Positions 26,406-35,696 are shown, counted from the stretch's first letter. The stretch is 64,000 nt of DNA from Thermohalobaculum sp039027855 (GCA_039027855.1 JBCCJI010000014.1:1-64000), one strand, 5' to 3'. Numbers and translations are program-made. The notes: a model not told the origin generated them from the letters alone.

Positions 26406-27410
26406 CTATTCCAGCCTCGCGGCGCCAGGACCGAAGCGGGTGTAGAGGCAGCGGCATAAGGCGACAGGGTGACGTAGAAGGCCGGGAGCGGCGCGCAGTG
26501 CCTGCCCGGGCGCTCTACTGGAGAGCGCATCGCGCATCTCTAAGACGGCCGTGGTCGCCGCGATCTCGCCCGGCATGAGGCGAAGTCGGCGCTCTGCCCC
26601 AGGCGACAGCCGCCCCGCAGCCTCTTGCTCAATCAGCCGGATCGCCCCGATCTGCTCGTCGGTGCTGCGTCGCGTGCGCGAGAACGCGGAGGCCTGCCCC
26701 GAAACCGTGCCGCGCCGTTGCGTGTAGCGATAGCCCGGCCATCCGGTCAGGGCGAGGCGGGCGCCACTCAGCAAAAGGCGCATGGTGAAAACCGCGTCTT
26801 CGGCATGGCGAAGCGAGGGCCAGGTGATGCTGTGCCGGGTCAGCACATCGCGACGGATCACGGGCTGCATCCAACCCAGGTTCACCCGTCCGGCCGGTCG
26901 GGTGTTCTGCAGGAAACGCTCGGCCGTGATGGGTATCAATGCATCCTCGTCGAGCGGAAAGGCCAGGCCGACAACCTCGCCAAAACACGTCGACGGCGTC
27001 GCTGGCGCGGGATCGGACTGCTCTCGCGACCCAAGGCCGGGATCGACCAAGGCTAGATTGTCGGCAATCGCATCGAGACCCTCCGCCTCGGCGAGCGCGA
27101 CCAGCCGCGCCAGGCGATCTGGTTCAAAGGTATCATCGGCATCGAGGATGGCGACCCAGTCCCCCGTCGCGGCACTCAGCCCGCGGGCGCGCGCGGCGCC
27201 GGGCCCACCATTGCTCGGCGATCTCAACAGCTTGAGCCTAGGCTCGCCAGCCGCGATGGCCCCCACGACATCCACGGTCGCGTCAGTTGAGGCATCGTCG
27301 ATGGCGATCACCTCCACCTCGGCCCCCGTCAGCGCGAGCGCCGAGGCTATCGAGGTCGCCACTGTCGCCTCGGCGTTGTAGAGCGGCATCAGAACCGAAA
27401 CGCGGGGCAT
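26406..27410 (-). CDS. Family 2 glycosyltransferase
   Basis: A GT-A-fold transferase that adds a sugar from a nucleotide donor at the cytosolic membrane face. The frame from ATG 27408-27410 opens MPRVSVLMPLYN, the standard start of GT2 proteins. AIDDAS and LDADDTF (the DxD-like metal site) follow, and RHAEDAVFT is the probable base region. The open frame extends 46 codons further upstream, but that would run into the next gene. The chosen start is four bases after that gene's stop. It is the last gene of the minus-strand gmd operon. The sugar specificity is unknown. Confidence 0.85.
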   Translation of the reverse strand: MPRVSVLMPLYNAEATVATSIASALALTGAEVEVIAIDDASTDATVDVVGAIAAGEPRLKLLRSPSNGGPGAARARGLSAATGDWVAILDADDTFEPDRLARLVALAEAEGLDAIADNLALVDPGLGSREQSDPAPATPSTCFGEVVGLAFPLDEDALIPITAERFLQNTRPAGRVNLGWMQPVIRRDVLTRHSITWPSLRHAEDAVFTMRLLLSGARLALTGWPGYRYTQRRGTVSGQASAFSRTRRSTDEQIGAIRLIEQEAAGRLSPGAERRLRLMPGEIAATTAVLEMRDALSSRAPGQALRAAPGLLRHPVALCRCLYTRFGPGAARLE

Positions 27411-27414
27411 GCCG

Positions 27415-28170
27415 TCAGGTGGCCATCCGGCTGAGGCTCCAGCGATAGGCGAGGTAGGTCGGCCAATAGAGCGCGTAGACGAGACGCATAAGCGGCCCGG
27501 GGCAGTGCGCGAGGTGGATGCGCCGCTCCTCTCCGAAACGGCGCGCAAGCGATGGCCAGTCCTTCTGCGAGCTCACGCCGTCATCGGGCATCCGCGCCAC
27601 CGTCTGGGAGATCTGCGTCGCGCGCGCCCCCCGACGCCGAGCGCGCAGAAAGAACTCATAGTCCATCGCGATGCGGATCGTGGTGTCGAACAGGCCGATA
27701 CGCTCAAACAGTGACCGGCGACAAAAGGCACCCTGATGCGGGATGCTGGTCTTGAACTCGAGCCTAGGCCCGAGCGATCCAGGCTCAAGGATTTTCGAGG
27801 CCTCGGCGCCGTAGAGCATGACGGCCCCGCTTACGATGTCGGCGTCCCCGGCGAGGGCCGGAACGACGGCGGAGAGACTGGTCTCGTCGGCGAAGGTGTC
27901 GCCGGCCTGCAGCACGAGGATCCACTCTCCCCGCGCCATGCGCACGCCTTTGTTCAAGGCGTCGGCGATACCGTGATCGGGCTCGCTGATCCAGCGGACC
28001 CGCTCGCCGAGGCTGTCGAGATAGGCGGGCGTGCCGTCATCCGAGGCGCCATCGACGACGATGTGTTCACAGGCGGCAAAGCTCTGTGCCGCCACACTTT
28101 CCACGGTTGCCTGAACGCCTTCGTGGGCGTTCCAGGCGGCCGTCACCACGCTGACTAACGGCGCGCTCAC
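27415..28170 (-). CDS. Family 2 glycosyltransferase (WcaA/WcaE-like)
   Basis: A 251-residue GT2 protein. It opens with PLVSVVTAAWNAHEGV, followed by HIVVDGASDDGT, EPDHGIADALNKG and LQAGDTF. This order fits the group that includes colanic-acid WcaE-type transferases, which often sit with GDP-fucose synthesis genes. A short hydrophobic C-terminus (YALYWPTYLAYRW) may touch the membrane. Its start overlaps the fcl stop by ATGA. The donor is probably a GDP-sugar by context, which is inference. Confidence 0.86.
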   Translation of the reverse strand: MSAPLVSVVTAAWNAHEGVQATVESVAAQSFAACEHIVVDGASDDGTPAYLDSLGERVRWISEPDHGIADALNKGVRMARGEWILVLQAGDTFADETSLSAVVPALAGDADIVSGAVMLYGAEASKILEPGSLGPRLEFKTSIPHQGAFCRRSLFERIGLFDTTIRIAMDYEFFLRARRRGARATQISQTVARMPDDGVSSQKDWPSLARRFGEERRIHLAHCPGPLMRLVYALYWPTYLAYRWSLSRMAT

Positions 28171-29135
28171 GCCTGTTCGCCCATCGCCTCGGGATGTGCG
28201 GCCAGCCAGTCCAGCAAGCCCCGCACCCCCTCCTCCAGCGGGATCGAGGGACGCCAGCCAAGGGCGGTGAGGCGCGCGGTATCAAGGCGCTTCAACGGCG
28301 TACCATCGGGTTTGTCGAGATCATGCAGCAGTGCCCCGCCCAGGCCCACCTGCCGCATCACCAAGCGGGCGAGATCGGCGATCGCGATATCCTCGCCGCA
28401 GCCGACATTGATGGCGAGCGGCCCAGAATAGTGCTGCATCAAGTGCACGAGCGCATCGGCACAGTCGTCCACATGCAGGAACTCCCGCCGAGGTGTGCCT
28501 GAGCCCCAGATCATCAGGTCCGACCGCCCGGCTGCACGGGCATCCAGCGCCTTGCGCACCAAGGCCGGCAGCACGTGGCTGGAGGCCAGATCGAAGTTGT
28601 CGCCCGAGCCGTACAGATTTGTCGGCATCGCCGAGATGAAATCGACACCCCGCTCGACGCGGTATCCCTCGGCGAGCTTGACCCCGGCGATCTTAGCGAT
28701 GGCATAGCCCTCGTTGGTCTTCTCCAGCGCCCCTGAAAGGATCGCCTCTTCGCGGATCGGCTGCGCCGCATCGCGCGGATAGGCGCAGGACGAGCCCAGG
28801 AACAACAGCTTGGCGACACCGATCTCGACCGCCGCATGCATGATGCTGGCCGCGATCATCAGGTTGTCATGCAGGAACCCAGCCGGGGCGCGCGCATTGG
28901 CGAGGATCCCCCCGACACGCGCGGCCGCGACGAATACCGCATCGGGCCGCTCACGACGCATCCAGCGGATCACCGCCTCCGGATCGCGCAGATCGAGCGC
29001 TGAGCGGTCGACACTCAGAAGCGTGCAGTCCTCGCGGGCCAGACGGCGCATCAGGGCCGCGCCGACCATGCCGTTGTGGCCGGCGACCCAGACGCGCCGC
29101 CCGGCAAGCTCGAAGGGGGTCGGATGCTCAGCCAT
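28167..29135 (-). CDS. fcl: GDP-L-fucose synthase
   Basis: An NADPH-dependent epimerase-reductase that converts GDP-4-keto-6-deoxymannose into GDP-L-fucose. The nucleotide-binding turn is GHNGMVG (19-25). The catalytic residues are S115-S116-C117 (GSSCAY) and Y144xxxK148 (YAIAK). VGGILANARAPAGF and PTNLYGSGDNFD are diagnostic. The 322-residue length is normal. It overlaps the end of gmd by eight bases, so the two enzymes are made together and act in sequence. Confidence 0.94.
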   Translation of the reverse strand: MAEHPTPFELAGRRVWVAGHNGMVGAALMRRLAREDCTLLSVDRSALDLRDPEAVIRWMRRERPDAVFVAAARVGGILANARAPAGFLHDNLMIAASIMHAAVEIGVAKLLFLGSSCAYPRDAAQPIREEAILSGALEKTNEGYAIAKIAGVKLAEGYRVERGVDFISAMPTNLYGSGDNFDLASSHVLPALVRKALDARAAGRSDLMIWGSGTPRREFLHVDDCADALVHLMQHYSGPLAINVGCGEDIAIADLARLVMRQVGLGGALLHDLDKPDGTPLKRLDTARLTALGWRPSIPLEEGVRGLLDWLAAHPEAMGEQA

Positions 29136-30192
29136 CGCGATCGTTCCGCGTGCTCTCGCCGAGCGCCCGGGCGAGATCGCTCTGCACCATTTCGCCGATC
29201 ATGGCCTCGAGGCTGGTCTCGGGGCGCCATCCGAGCAGGGCCTGGGCCTTGCTGGCATCGCCGCAGAGCAGATCGACCTCGGTCGGGCGGAAATAGCGTG
29301 GGTCGATCCGCACGCGGGGGGCGCCGCTCGCAGCATCGCGGCCAATCTCGTCAACGCCGCCACCCTCCCAGGCGATCGTCACGCCAGCCTCGGCAAAGGC
29401 ACGCTCGACAAACCCGCGCACCGTGCAGGTGACGCCCGTCGCGAGAACGTAATCATCGCCGGCTTCGCGCTGCAGGATCCGCCACATGCCCTCGACATAG
29501 TCCCGCGCATGTCCCCAGTCGCGCACTGCATCGAGATTGCCGAGCCACAGCGTGTCCTGCAGCCCATGCGCAATGGCGGCGACCGCGCGCGTGATCTTGC
29601 GGGTGACGAAGGTCTCCCCCCGGATCGGGCTTTCATGGTTGAACAGGATGCCGTTGGACGCGTGAAAGGCGTAAGCCTCGCGGTAGTTCACCGTGATCCA
29701 GTAGGCGTAGAGCTTGGCCGCGCCATAGGGCGAGCGGGGTCGGAAGGGCGTGGTCTCGTTCTGCGGTGTCTCGGCGACCATGCCGTAGAGCTCGGAGGTC
29801 GAGGCCTGGTAGAAGCGGGTGTGCCCACCAAGATCTAAGATCCGGATCGCTTCGAGCAGGCGCAGGGTGCCTAATCCGTCGGCATTGGCCGTGTATTCCG
29901 GCGTCTCGAAACTGACCTGCACATGGCTCTGCGCCGCAAGATTGTAGATCTCGTGCGGCTGCACTTCCTGCACGATGCGAATGAGATTGGTGGCATCGGT
30001 CATGTCGCCGTAATGCAGGCGGAGCCGCACATCGCCCTCGTGCGGATCCTGGTAAAGGTGGTCGATCCGCTCGGTGTTGAAGGAGGATGAGCGCCGCTTG
30101 ATCCCGTGGACCTCATAGCCCTTCGAGAGCAGGAGTTCGGCAAGATAGGCACCGTCCTGACCGGTGACCCCTGTGATGAGCGCCCTCTTCAT
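29128..30192 (-). CDS. gmd: GDP-mannose 4,6-dehydratase
   Basis: It converts GDP-mannose to GDP-4-keto-6-deoxymannose, the precursor for GDP-fucose. I chose the ATG at 30190-30192 because the protein then begins MKRALITGVTGQDGAYLAEL with the Rossmann G8xxG11xxG14. The preceding open frame does not resemble the family. Catalytic residues are T132 and E134 (STSELYG) with Y156xxxK160 (YGAAK). The NLAAQSHVQVSFE and RDWGHARDYV segments are also standard. The length of 354 is typical. It is the first gene of the minus-strand operon gmd-fcl-GT-GT. Confidence 0.95.
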   Translation of the reverse strand: MKRALITGVTGQDGAYLAELLLSKGYEVHGIKRRSSSFNTERIDHLYQDPHEGDVRLRLHYGDMTDATNLIRIVQEVQPHEIYNLAAQSHVQVSFETPEYTANADGLGTLRLLEAIRILDLGGHTRFYQASTSELYGMVAETPQNETTPFRPRSPYGAAKLYAYWITVNYREAYAFHASNGILFNHESPIRGETFVTRKITRAVAAIAHGLQDTLWLGNLDAVRDWGHARDYVEGMWRILQREAGDDYVLATGVTCTVRGFVERAFAEAGVTIAWEGGGVDEIGRDAASGAPRVRIDPRYFRPTEVDLLCGDASKAQALLGWRPETSLEAMIGEMVQSDLARALGESTRNDRDG

Positions 30193-30455
30193 GCCCGCAT
30201 GCCCCCGGTCCGGCGATGTTCGGCGTGTTCTCGCATCAAGATGGTCACTTTTCCAGCAGTGCCGCCGCTGCATCGTAACGGCCGACGCCAATGTGGTTCG
30301 ATCGCACGACACTCGCCGTTGATAAGGCCCTTGGCGTGAGACCGGATGCGGCGGTTGCTTGACACCGATCGGTCGAAACCGGGAATGAAACGTCCAAAGC
30401 GGGCGAAGACGACCGCGCCCTGGATGCGGCAACGCGCGATGGTGGCAGACGACAG

Positions 30456-31610
30456 ATGACGCTGGCGATCGTGGCACCGTCGTTTCACCAGCCCGGTGAG
30501 CCCTACATCCGCGACCATGTCCGGACGATTGCACCGGGCGACACGGTGCTGGTGTGCCGCGACCCGAGGGGCATCGCAGCGTTGGGCTGCCCGGTACACC
30601 GCCTCGCCGCCCCCCCGTGGCATACGCGCATCGCATCAAGGCTGCAGTCCAAGCTGCATGGCCTGCGTTCCAGTTCGCCCTATTACATCGTGCCGGGGCC
30701 GCTGCCCCCGAACGAGCGTGAGCGGCTGGTGGGCTTTCTCAGATCACATGGCGTATCCTGCATGCTGGCCGAGTTCGGCACCATGGGGATTGAGGTGATG
30801 GACGCTTGCGACGAGGCAGGCATCCCGCTGTTTGTCTTCTTTCATGGCGCTGATGCCCTTGTGCTGCCGCGTCAGGACAAGAACGGGTTGTTCCCAGCGC
30901 TTTTTCAGAAGGCGCACACGGTACTCGTGACGACAGAGTTTATGCGCAAAGCAATCGCCTCCATCGGTTGCCCCGCCGAGAAGACTGTTTTGGTGCCCAT
31001 TGGTGTCGATCCTGACCGCTTCAGCCGTCGCACTGGGCATGAACCGGCACGCAAAGTTGCGATGGTGTGCAGACTGATCCCTCAAAAGGGGCCCCTCAAC
31101 TGCGTGGATAGCTTTGCGAGACTGCATCGCGCCCATCCCGACGCCACGCTCGACATCATCGGCGACGGTCCGATGCGCGCCGACATCGAAAAGCGCACCG
31201 AGGAACTGAAGCTCAGCGACGCCATAACGCTACACGGCCCTCAGCCACACGAACGTGTCGTCGATCTGATGGCCAGTGCTGATCTGTTGATCCAGCACAG
31301 CATGGCGGTACCCGGCGGTAATCCTGAGCCCTTCGGGATCTCACTGGTCGAGGCGATGGCCTGCGAAGTGCCGGTGGTGGCGACCCGTTCCGGCGGTATT
31401 CCCGAGGTGGTCGCGGATGGTGAGACGGGGCTGCTTGTCGAGGAAGGCGATATCGACGGCATGGCGGCCGCGATGATCGACATCCTCTCCTCACCCGAAG
31501 TCGCCGCCCGCATGGGCGCCGCCGGGCGGCAGCGGGTGATCGACCGCTTCTCCACCGGGGTCATCACACAGCGCCTGCGCCAAACACTCAGACTTGGCGG
31601 CGACGACTGA
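30456..31610 (+). CDS. Group 1 (GT4) glycosyltransferase
   Basis: A 384-residue GT-B-fold transferase, cytosolic and probably membrane-associated. The C-terminal donor-binding half has VAMVCRLIPQKGP, IIGDGPMRADIE and the E-x7-E motif in PEPFGISLVEAMA, followed by SGGIPEVV and GETGLLV. It opens the plus-strand half of the polysaccharide locus. The 263-bp gap to gmd is a divergent promoter region. A TTGACA lies at 30359-30364, but no convincing -10 follows. Confidence 0.88.
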   Translation: MTLAIVAPSFHQPGEPYIRDHVRTIAPGDTVLVCRDPRGIAALGCPVHRLAAPPWHTRIASRLQSKLHGLRSSSPYYIVPGPLPPNERERLVGFLRSHGVSCMLAEFGTMGIEVMDACDEAGIPLFVFFHGADALVLPRQDKNGLFPALFQKAHTVLVTTEFMRKAIASIGCPAEKTVLVPIGVDPDRFSRRTGHEPARKVAMVCRLIPQKGPLNCVDSFARLHRAHPDATLDIIGDGPMRADIEKRTEELKLSDAITLHGPQPHERVVDLMASADLLIQHSMAVPGGNPEPFGISLVEAMACEVPVVATRSGGIPEVVADGETGLLVEEGDIDGMAAAMIDILSSPEVAARMGAAGRQRVIDRFSTGVITQRLRQTLRLGGDD

Positions 31611-31696
31611 TCGGGCAGCGGCACACCGCCGGCGGGGCCGCGCCACACTATCGTCACCCCACCCGGCAAGAGACGCCCCAGGATGGGAGAACGCGC

Positions 31697-33088
31697 GTGC
31701 ACCAGCAGTTGATCGGACTGCTCAAAGGCCCCGTGGCCCGGGGAGCGATCAGCAGCATCGCGCTCCGCGTGATCGGGCTCGCCATCGCATTCCTGCAATC
31801 GGTGCTGGCAGCGCGCGTGTTGGGCGCCGAAGGGTTCGGGATCGCCGCGGTCGCACTCTCGACCGTCCTGATCGCGTCGACACTTGCCAGCCTCGGCTTC
31901 GGTCCACTTTCGGTGCGCGAAATCGCCCAACGTCGCGAGCGGGACGACGACGAGACCGTCAGCACCTTCATGGCCGTCTCGATGATAAGCGCGATCGCCG
32001 TTGCCATGGTGATCGCCGGGGCGATCGCAACGCTGGGCGTCTTCGGCGAAGTCATTCCTGCCGGTTTCCGCGACACGGTTGCTGCAGCCCTTCCGATGAT
32101 ACCGCTGCTCGCCTTCGCCGTGCTGACCCGCGGGCAGGCGCAAGGTTTCGGCAGAGTTGTCGTGGCACAGCTACCGGGCGACCTGCTTCGCCCTGCGATC
32201 ATCAGCATGGCCCTCGCCGCGGCCTATCTCGGCTGGTGGGACGCCACGCCTGCGACTTACATGCTGGTTTCCTGCCTCGCGATCCTGGTCGGCTGCCTGT
32301 TTTCCGCGGTGGCACTCAGATACCTGGCGACCGCCCGACCTAGACGCCCACATGCGGGGGAAGCGGCCGCATGGCACCGCGCGGCGGCGCCTTTTCTCGG
32401 GATCGCCGCCTTGTCGGTGATCGGAACCGAGGCGAGCACGCTGATCCTCGCAGCCGTAACCAGCCCCGAGGAAGTCGGGCTTTTCCAGCCGATCATCCGC
32501 CTCGTGCCGCTCATGCTGCTGACCAAAGAGGCCATCGTCATGCCGCTCGGCCCGCGCCTCGCAGCCGCCTGGGCCAGGGGTGATCATGACCAGATCAAGG
32601 ACCTGACGCGCAAAGCGGCCCTCGCCGCGACGACCGGCACCGTCGCCACGGTCGGAGCGCTGCTGCTTGTTGCGCCGCTCATTCTCGGGGCGTTTGGACG
32701 CGATTTCCTCGTCAATCAGCACCTCCTCCTCTGGATCGGGCTCGCTCAGATCGTTGGCGCTATGAGCGGGCCGGCAAGCCTGCTGCTCGACATGGCGGCG
32801 CGGATGCGAGAGCGGACCATCGCCCAGATCATCACCGTCGGCGTTCAGCTGAGCTTTGGGGCGGTGCTGGCCAGCCTCTATGGCAGTGATGGGGCGGCCG
32901 CGGCGATCATCGCGACCATCCTCGCCTGGAACGTCTTCAACTGGCACTTTGCGCGCCAGAGGCTCGGTGTCGATACGTCGCTCCTCTCCTACGCCGAGCT
33001 CTTGCAACGCCGCGGAGAGAGGCCCGGCCAACCACCGGACCCTGGGTCAGGGCCAGTACCGGGGCCGGGGCCCGGAGAGGCGCCATGA
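31697..33088 (+). CDS. Wzx-like polysaccharide flippase
   Basis: A 463-residue polytopic membrane protein of the MATE-related oligosaccharide flippase group, expected to move lipid-linked repeat units to the periplasm. Twelve or more hydrophobic segments are spread along it. The N-terminal LQSVLAARVLGAEGFGI stretch is the family hallmark. The start is a GTG with GGGAGA seven bases upstream. The last 25 residues are Pro/Gly-rich (PGSGPVPGPGPG). Its stop lies within the duplicated start region of the next gene. No Wzy polymerase is recognisable in the window. Confidence 0.85.
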   Translation: MHQQLIGLLKGPVARGAISSIALRVIGLAIAFLQSVLAARVLGAEGFGIAAVALSTVLIASTLASLGFGPLSVREIAQRRERDDDETVSTFMAVSMISAIAVAMVIAGAIATLGVFGEVIPAGFRDTVAAALPMIPLLAFAVLTRGQAQGFGRVVVAQLPGDLLRPAIISMALAAAYLGWWDATPATYMLVSCLAILVGCLFSAVALRYLATARPRRPHAGEAAAWHRAAAPFLGIAALSVIGTEASTLILAAVTSPEEVGLFQPIIRLVPLMLLTKEAIVMPLGPRLAAAWARGDHDQIKDLTRKAALAATTGTVATVGALLLVAPLILGAFGRDFLVNQHLLLWIGLAQIVGAMSGPASLLLDMAARMRERTIAQIITVGVQLSFGAVLASLYGSDGAAAAIIATILAWNVFNWHFARQRLGVDTSLLSYAELLQRRGERPGQPPDPGSGPVPGPGPGEAP

Positions 33089-33118
33089 AGATGGGGCCCG
33101 GAGAGGCGCCATGAAGAT
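33067..33118. repeat. Perfect 26-bp tandem duplication spanning a ribosome-binding site and ATG
   Basis: The unit running 33067-33092 is repeated exactly at 33093-33118. Each copy has GGAGAGG and an ATGAAGAT start. The first ATG (33085) overlaps the flippase stop as ATGA and opens a nine-codon frame (MKMGPGEAP). That frame stops at 33112-33114, overlapping the second ATG (33111), the true start of the glycosyltransferase. Confidence 0.95.
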
Positions 33119-34400
33119 CCTGCATGTCAGCCGGTCCGACGGCGGTGGCGGCGCACAGCGTGCGAGCCTGCGCCTGCATCGCGCGATGCTTGGCGCCGGG
33201 ATGCCGAGCCGGATGCTGGTCGTCGATCGCAAGTCTGACGATCCGACCGTCACGGGACCCAGCAGCCTTGCGGCACGCCTGTGGGGCATGATCCGTCCGC
33301 GGCTCGTCGAGACGCCGCTCAAAGGGCTGGATGGACAACCGCCCTGGGCGACGCGGTCTTTCAACCTGCTGCCGACCGGGATGCACCGGGTGATCAACGC
33401 GTCGGACGCGGATATCGTGCATCTCCATTGGGTCGGCAACGAGACGATCTCCATCCGCGAGATCGGGCGCATCGAAAAGCCCATCGTCTGGACACTGCGG
33501 GACATGTGGCCGTTTAGTGGATCGCTGCACTACGAAGCGATCGACGCCGAAACGCGGCAGCGAGCAGGCTACCCTCCCCTACCGATGACACGGCGGACAA
33601 TCGCGCCGCTCGATCTCGACCGCTGGACGCATCGCCGAAAGCTCAGCGCCTGGCGCGATCTCGATCTGCATATCGTCGGGCTCAGCCATTGGATTGCCGA
33701 GGCCGCGCGCCAGTCCGAGCTGTTCGGACATCGACCCGTTACCCGGATCCCCAACACCATCGACCTGGAGAGATTTCACCCGCGCAACCGGGCAACTGCA
33801 CGGCAGATCATCGGCCTGCCCGAAGACGCACGGATCATCCTGTTCGGCGCCGTCGGCGGAGGTCGCGATCCACGCAAGGGCGCGACACTACTATACCGCG
33901 CGCTCGACGAGGTATGGCAGGCGCTGGCGCCTGATGAGCGCGCACGCACCATGGCAGTGCTCTACGGCTCGTCGGTCGGACGCGCCGATGGTGAAGGCAT
34001 GCCGGTGCGCGCGCTCGGCCGGTTCGAGGACGACGCCTCGCTGGCCCTGTTGCACGCCGCCGCCGATCTCTTCGTGGCCCCCTCGGTTCAGGAAAATCTG
34101 CCCAACACGGTTATTGAGGCGGCAGCATGCGGCCGCCCGGCAATCGCGTTTGATATCGGCGGCATGCCCGACGTGATCCGCCATGGCGAGACCGGTTTCC
34201 TCGTGCCCCTCGGTGATGTCTCGGCTCTCGCGCGACATCTGCGCGACATGCTCGTCGACGACGGACTCCGCGAGAGGCTGGGCCATGGCGCGCGGCGTCA
34301 TGCCGAGGCTAGCTTCGCCCCTCAGCATGTCCTGCCCGCCTATGCCGCGCTTTACGCCGATGTCCTCGCGGCACGGGGGCGTGCAGCGCACAAATGGTGA
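33111..34400 (+). CDS. Group 1 (GT4) glycosyltransferase
   Basis: A 429-residue GT-B protein starting MKILHVSRSDGGGGAQRAS at the second of two duplicated start codons, with GGAGAGG at 33100-33106. HLHWVGNETISI, the WTLRDMWPFSG segment and the C-terminal FVAPSVQENLPNTVIEAAACG place it among WcaC/WcaL-type transferases. These lack the first Glu of the usual motif context but keep the second. It is translationally linked to the flippase gene. Sugar specificity is unknown. Confidence 0.87.
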   Translation: MKILHVSRSDGGGGAQRASLRLHRAMLGAGMPSRMLVVDRKSDDPTVTGPSSLAARLWGMIRPRLVETPLKGLDGQPPWATRSFNLLPTGMHRVINASDADIVHLHWVGNETISIREIGRIEKPIVWTLRDMWPFSGSLHYEAIDAETRQRAGYPPLPMTRRTIAPLDLDRWTHRRKLSAWRDLDLHIVGLSHWIAEAARQSELFGHRPVTRIPNTIDLERFHPRNRATARQIIGLPEDARIILFGAVGGGRDPRKGATLLYRALDEVWQALAPDERARTMAVLYGSSVGRADGEGMPVRALGRFEDDASLALLHAAADLFVAPSVQENLPNTVIEAAACGRPAIAFDIGGMPDVIRHGETGFLVPLGDVSALARHLRDMLVDDGLRERLGHGARRHAEASFAPQHVLPAYAALYADVLAARGRAAHKW

Positions 34401-34411
34401 TGCCGACAGTC

Positions 34412-34429
34412 TTAGAGGCGTTAGAGGCG
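34412..34429. repeat. 9-bp tandem duplication after the glycosyltransferase gene
   Basis: TTAGAGGCG occurs twice in tandem (34412-34420, 34421-34429) in the short gap between two glycosyltransferase genes. Confidence 0.85.
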
Positions 34430-34486
34430 ACCCAACCGCGCGCCCATCACCGGCCGTTCCGATGATCGATCGGCGGAGCCCGCCAG

Positions 34487-35653
34487 ATGCTTGATCAGAC
34501 GCTTGGCGGCACCGCCGCGTCGCCCAACGCCAGCGTGGTCTTTGTGACCCGCAAATGGCCGCCTGCGGTCGGTGGCATGGAGACCTATTCGCGGCGCCTG
34601 ACAGAGGCGATCTCGGCGGAGCGGGCCATCCGTGTGATCGCGGCACCGGGCAGAGAGGACGGTAGCCCGCCATCGGCGATCGCACTGGTGCTGTTCGGCC
34701 TCCGCGCCGGATGGCGCCTGCTCGCCCCCCGGCTCGCCCCCCGGCTCACTCACCGGCACACCGCAGCTTTGCTGCATATCGGCGATATGGCGTTGTGGCC
34801 GCTGGCGCTCCCCGCCCGGCTGCGCGGTTGCCGGGTGGTCGTACTCTCGGCCCACGGCACCGATGTGGGCTTCGCGCGAAGGCGCAACCTCAAAGGTCGG
34901 CTCTATCGCGCGTATCTGCAGCTGGGAGCGTGGCTCTTGCCCCGTCTTTTCTCGCGTCGCGCTGTCATTGCGAACTCCGCAGCAACCGCCACGGCGCTCC
35001 GCGAGGTCGGTTTCCCAGCCACCCGGATCGTACCGCTGGCAACGGATCTGCGCCTGTCGGGCATGCCACCCACCATACCGGCAAAGCGGCTCCTGTTCGC
35101 AGGACGCCTCATCAAGCGAAAGGGGCTCGGCTGGTTCGTGCGAAGTGTGTTGCCGGGGCTGCCCGAGGAGATCGGTCTCGATGTCGCCGGCACCGTCTGG
35201 GATGCCGATGAGGGCACGGCGCTTGAGGATCGGCGGGTCCGGTTCCTCGGCCCTCTTCCACCGGAGGCGCTGGCTCAGGCCTATCGCGAGGCACTCGCGG
35301 TCATCGTGCCCAACGTGGCCGGCGCCGAGGGCGAGTTCGAGGGTTTCGGCCTTGTCGCGGCCGAAGCCGCGGTCGCCGGCGCCGTCGTGCTCGCCGCCCG
35401 GCGGGATGGTCTGGTCGAGGCTGTCCGTGACGGTGAGACGGGCTTTCTGCTGCCATCGGGCGATGCCGCGGCATGGCAGTCCCGGATCATCGAGGTGGCC
35501 GGATGGCAGGGCGAAGCTCGCGCAGCCTTCGTCGCGCAGGCGCAGGTGCGCGCCGCCGAAGTCTATAGCTGGCAGCGCGTCGCGGCCGACACCATGGCGG
35601 TCTACGACGCTCTCATGGCCTCTCAGGCGACCGACAACCCGAAAGATCGCTGA
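34487..35653 (+). CDS. Group 1 (GT4) glycosyltransferase
   Basis: A 388-residue GT-B transferase. TRKWPPAVGGMETYSRRL is the classic N-terminal acceptor-side motif, and LFAGRLIKRKGLGW and the EFEGFGLVAAEAAVAG E-x7-E stretch form the donor site. A 12-bp duplication at 34721-34744 gives the repeated LAPRLAPR. GGAG lies nine bases before the ATG. It is the last gene of the plus-strand polysaccharide genes. Confidence 0.88.
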   Translation: MLDQTLGGTAASPNASVVFVTRKWPPAVGGMETYSRRLTEAISAERAIRVIAAPGREDGSPPSAIALVLFGLRAGWRLLAPRLAPRLTHRHTAALLHIGDMALWPLALPARLRGCRVVVLSAHGTDVGFARRRNLKGRLYRAYLQLGAWLLPRLFSRRAVIANSAATATALREVGFPATRIVPLATDLRLSGMPPTIPAKRLLFAGRLIKRKGLGWFVRSVLPGLPEEIGLDVAGTVWDADEGTALEDRRVRFLGPLPPEALAQAYREALAVIVPNVAGAEGEFEGFGLVAAEAAVAGAVVLAARRDGLVEAVRDGETGFLLPSGDAAAWQSRIIEVAGWQGEARAAFVAQAQVRAAEVYSWQRVAADTMAVYDALMASQATDNPKDR

Positions 35654-35659
35654 AGAGAC

Positions 35660-35676
35660 AGCGCGAAAGCCGCGCT
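35660..35676. terminator. Short hairpin between convergent genes
   Basis: AGCGCG and CGCGCT form a 6-bp stem around AAAGC in the 43-bp space between the converging glycosyltransferase and DUF808 genes. A T-tract is absent, so this is a weak candidate for bidirectional termination. Confidence 0.35.
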
Positions 35677-35696
35677 CGATGCGGATGCTGCGATGC

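Noticed and set aside
26050..26457. Small open frames in the gap after tctC
   Set aside because: There is no ribosome-binding site and the composition is low-complexity Arg/Pro/Ala. Overlapping frames on both strands look equally poor.
30359..30385. Sigma-70-like promoter with TTGACA before the plus-strand glycosyltransferase genes
   Set aside because: The -35 is perfect, but no acceptable -10 lies at 16-18 bases spacing, so it cannot be claimed.
30193..30639. N-terminal extension of gmd by 149 codons
   Set aside because: The extension has no family similarity, while the ATG at 30192 gives an exact Rossmann-fold start as in other Gmd proteins.
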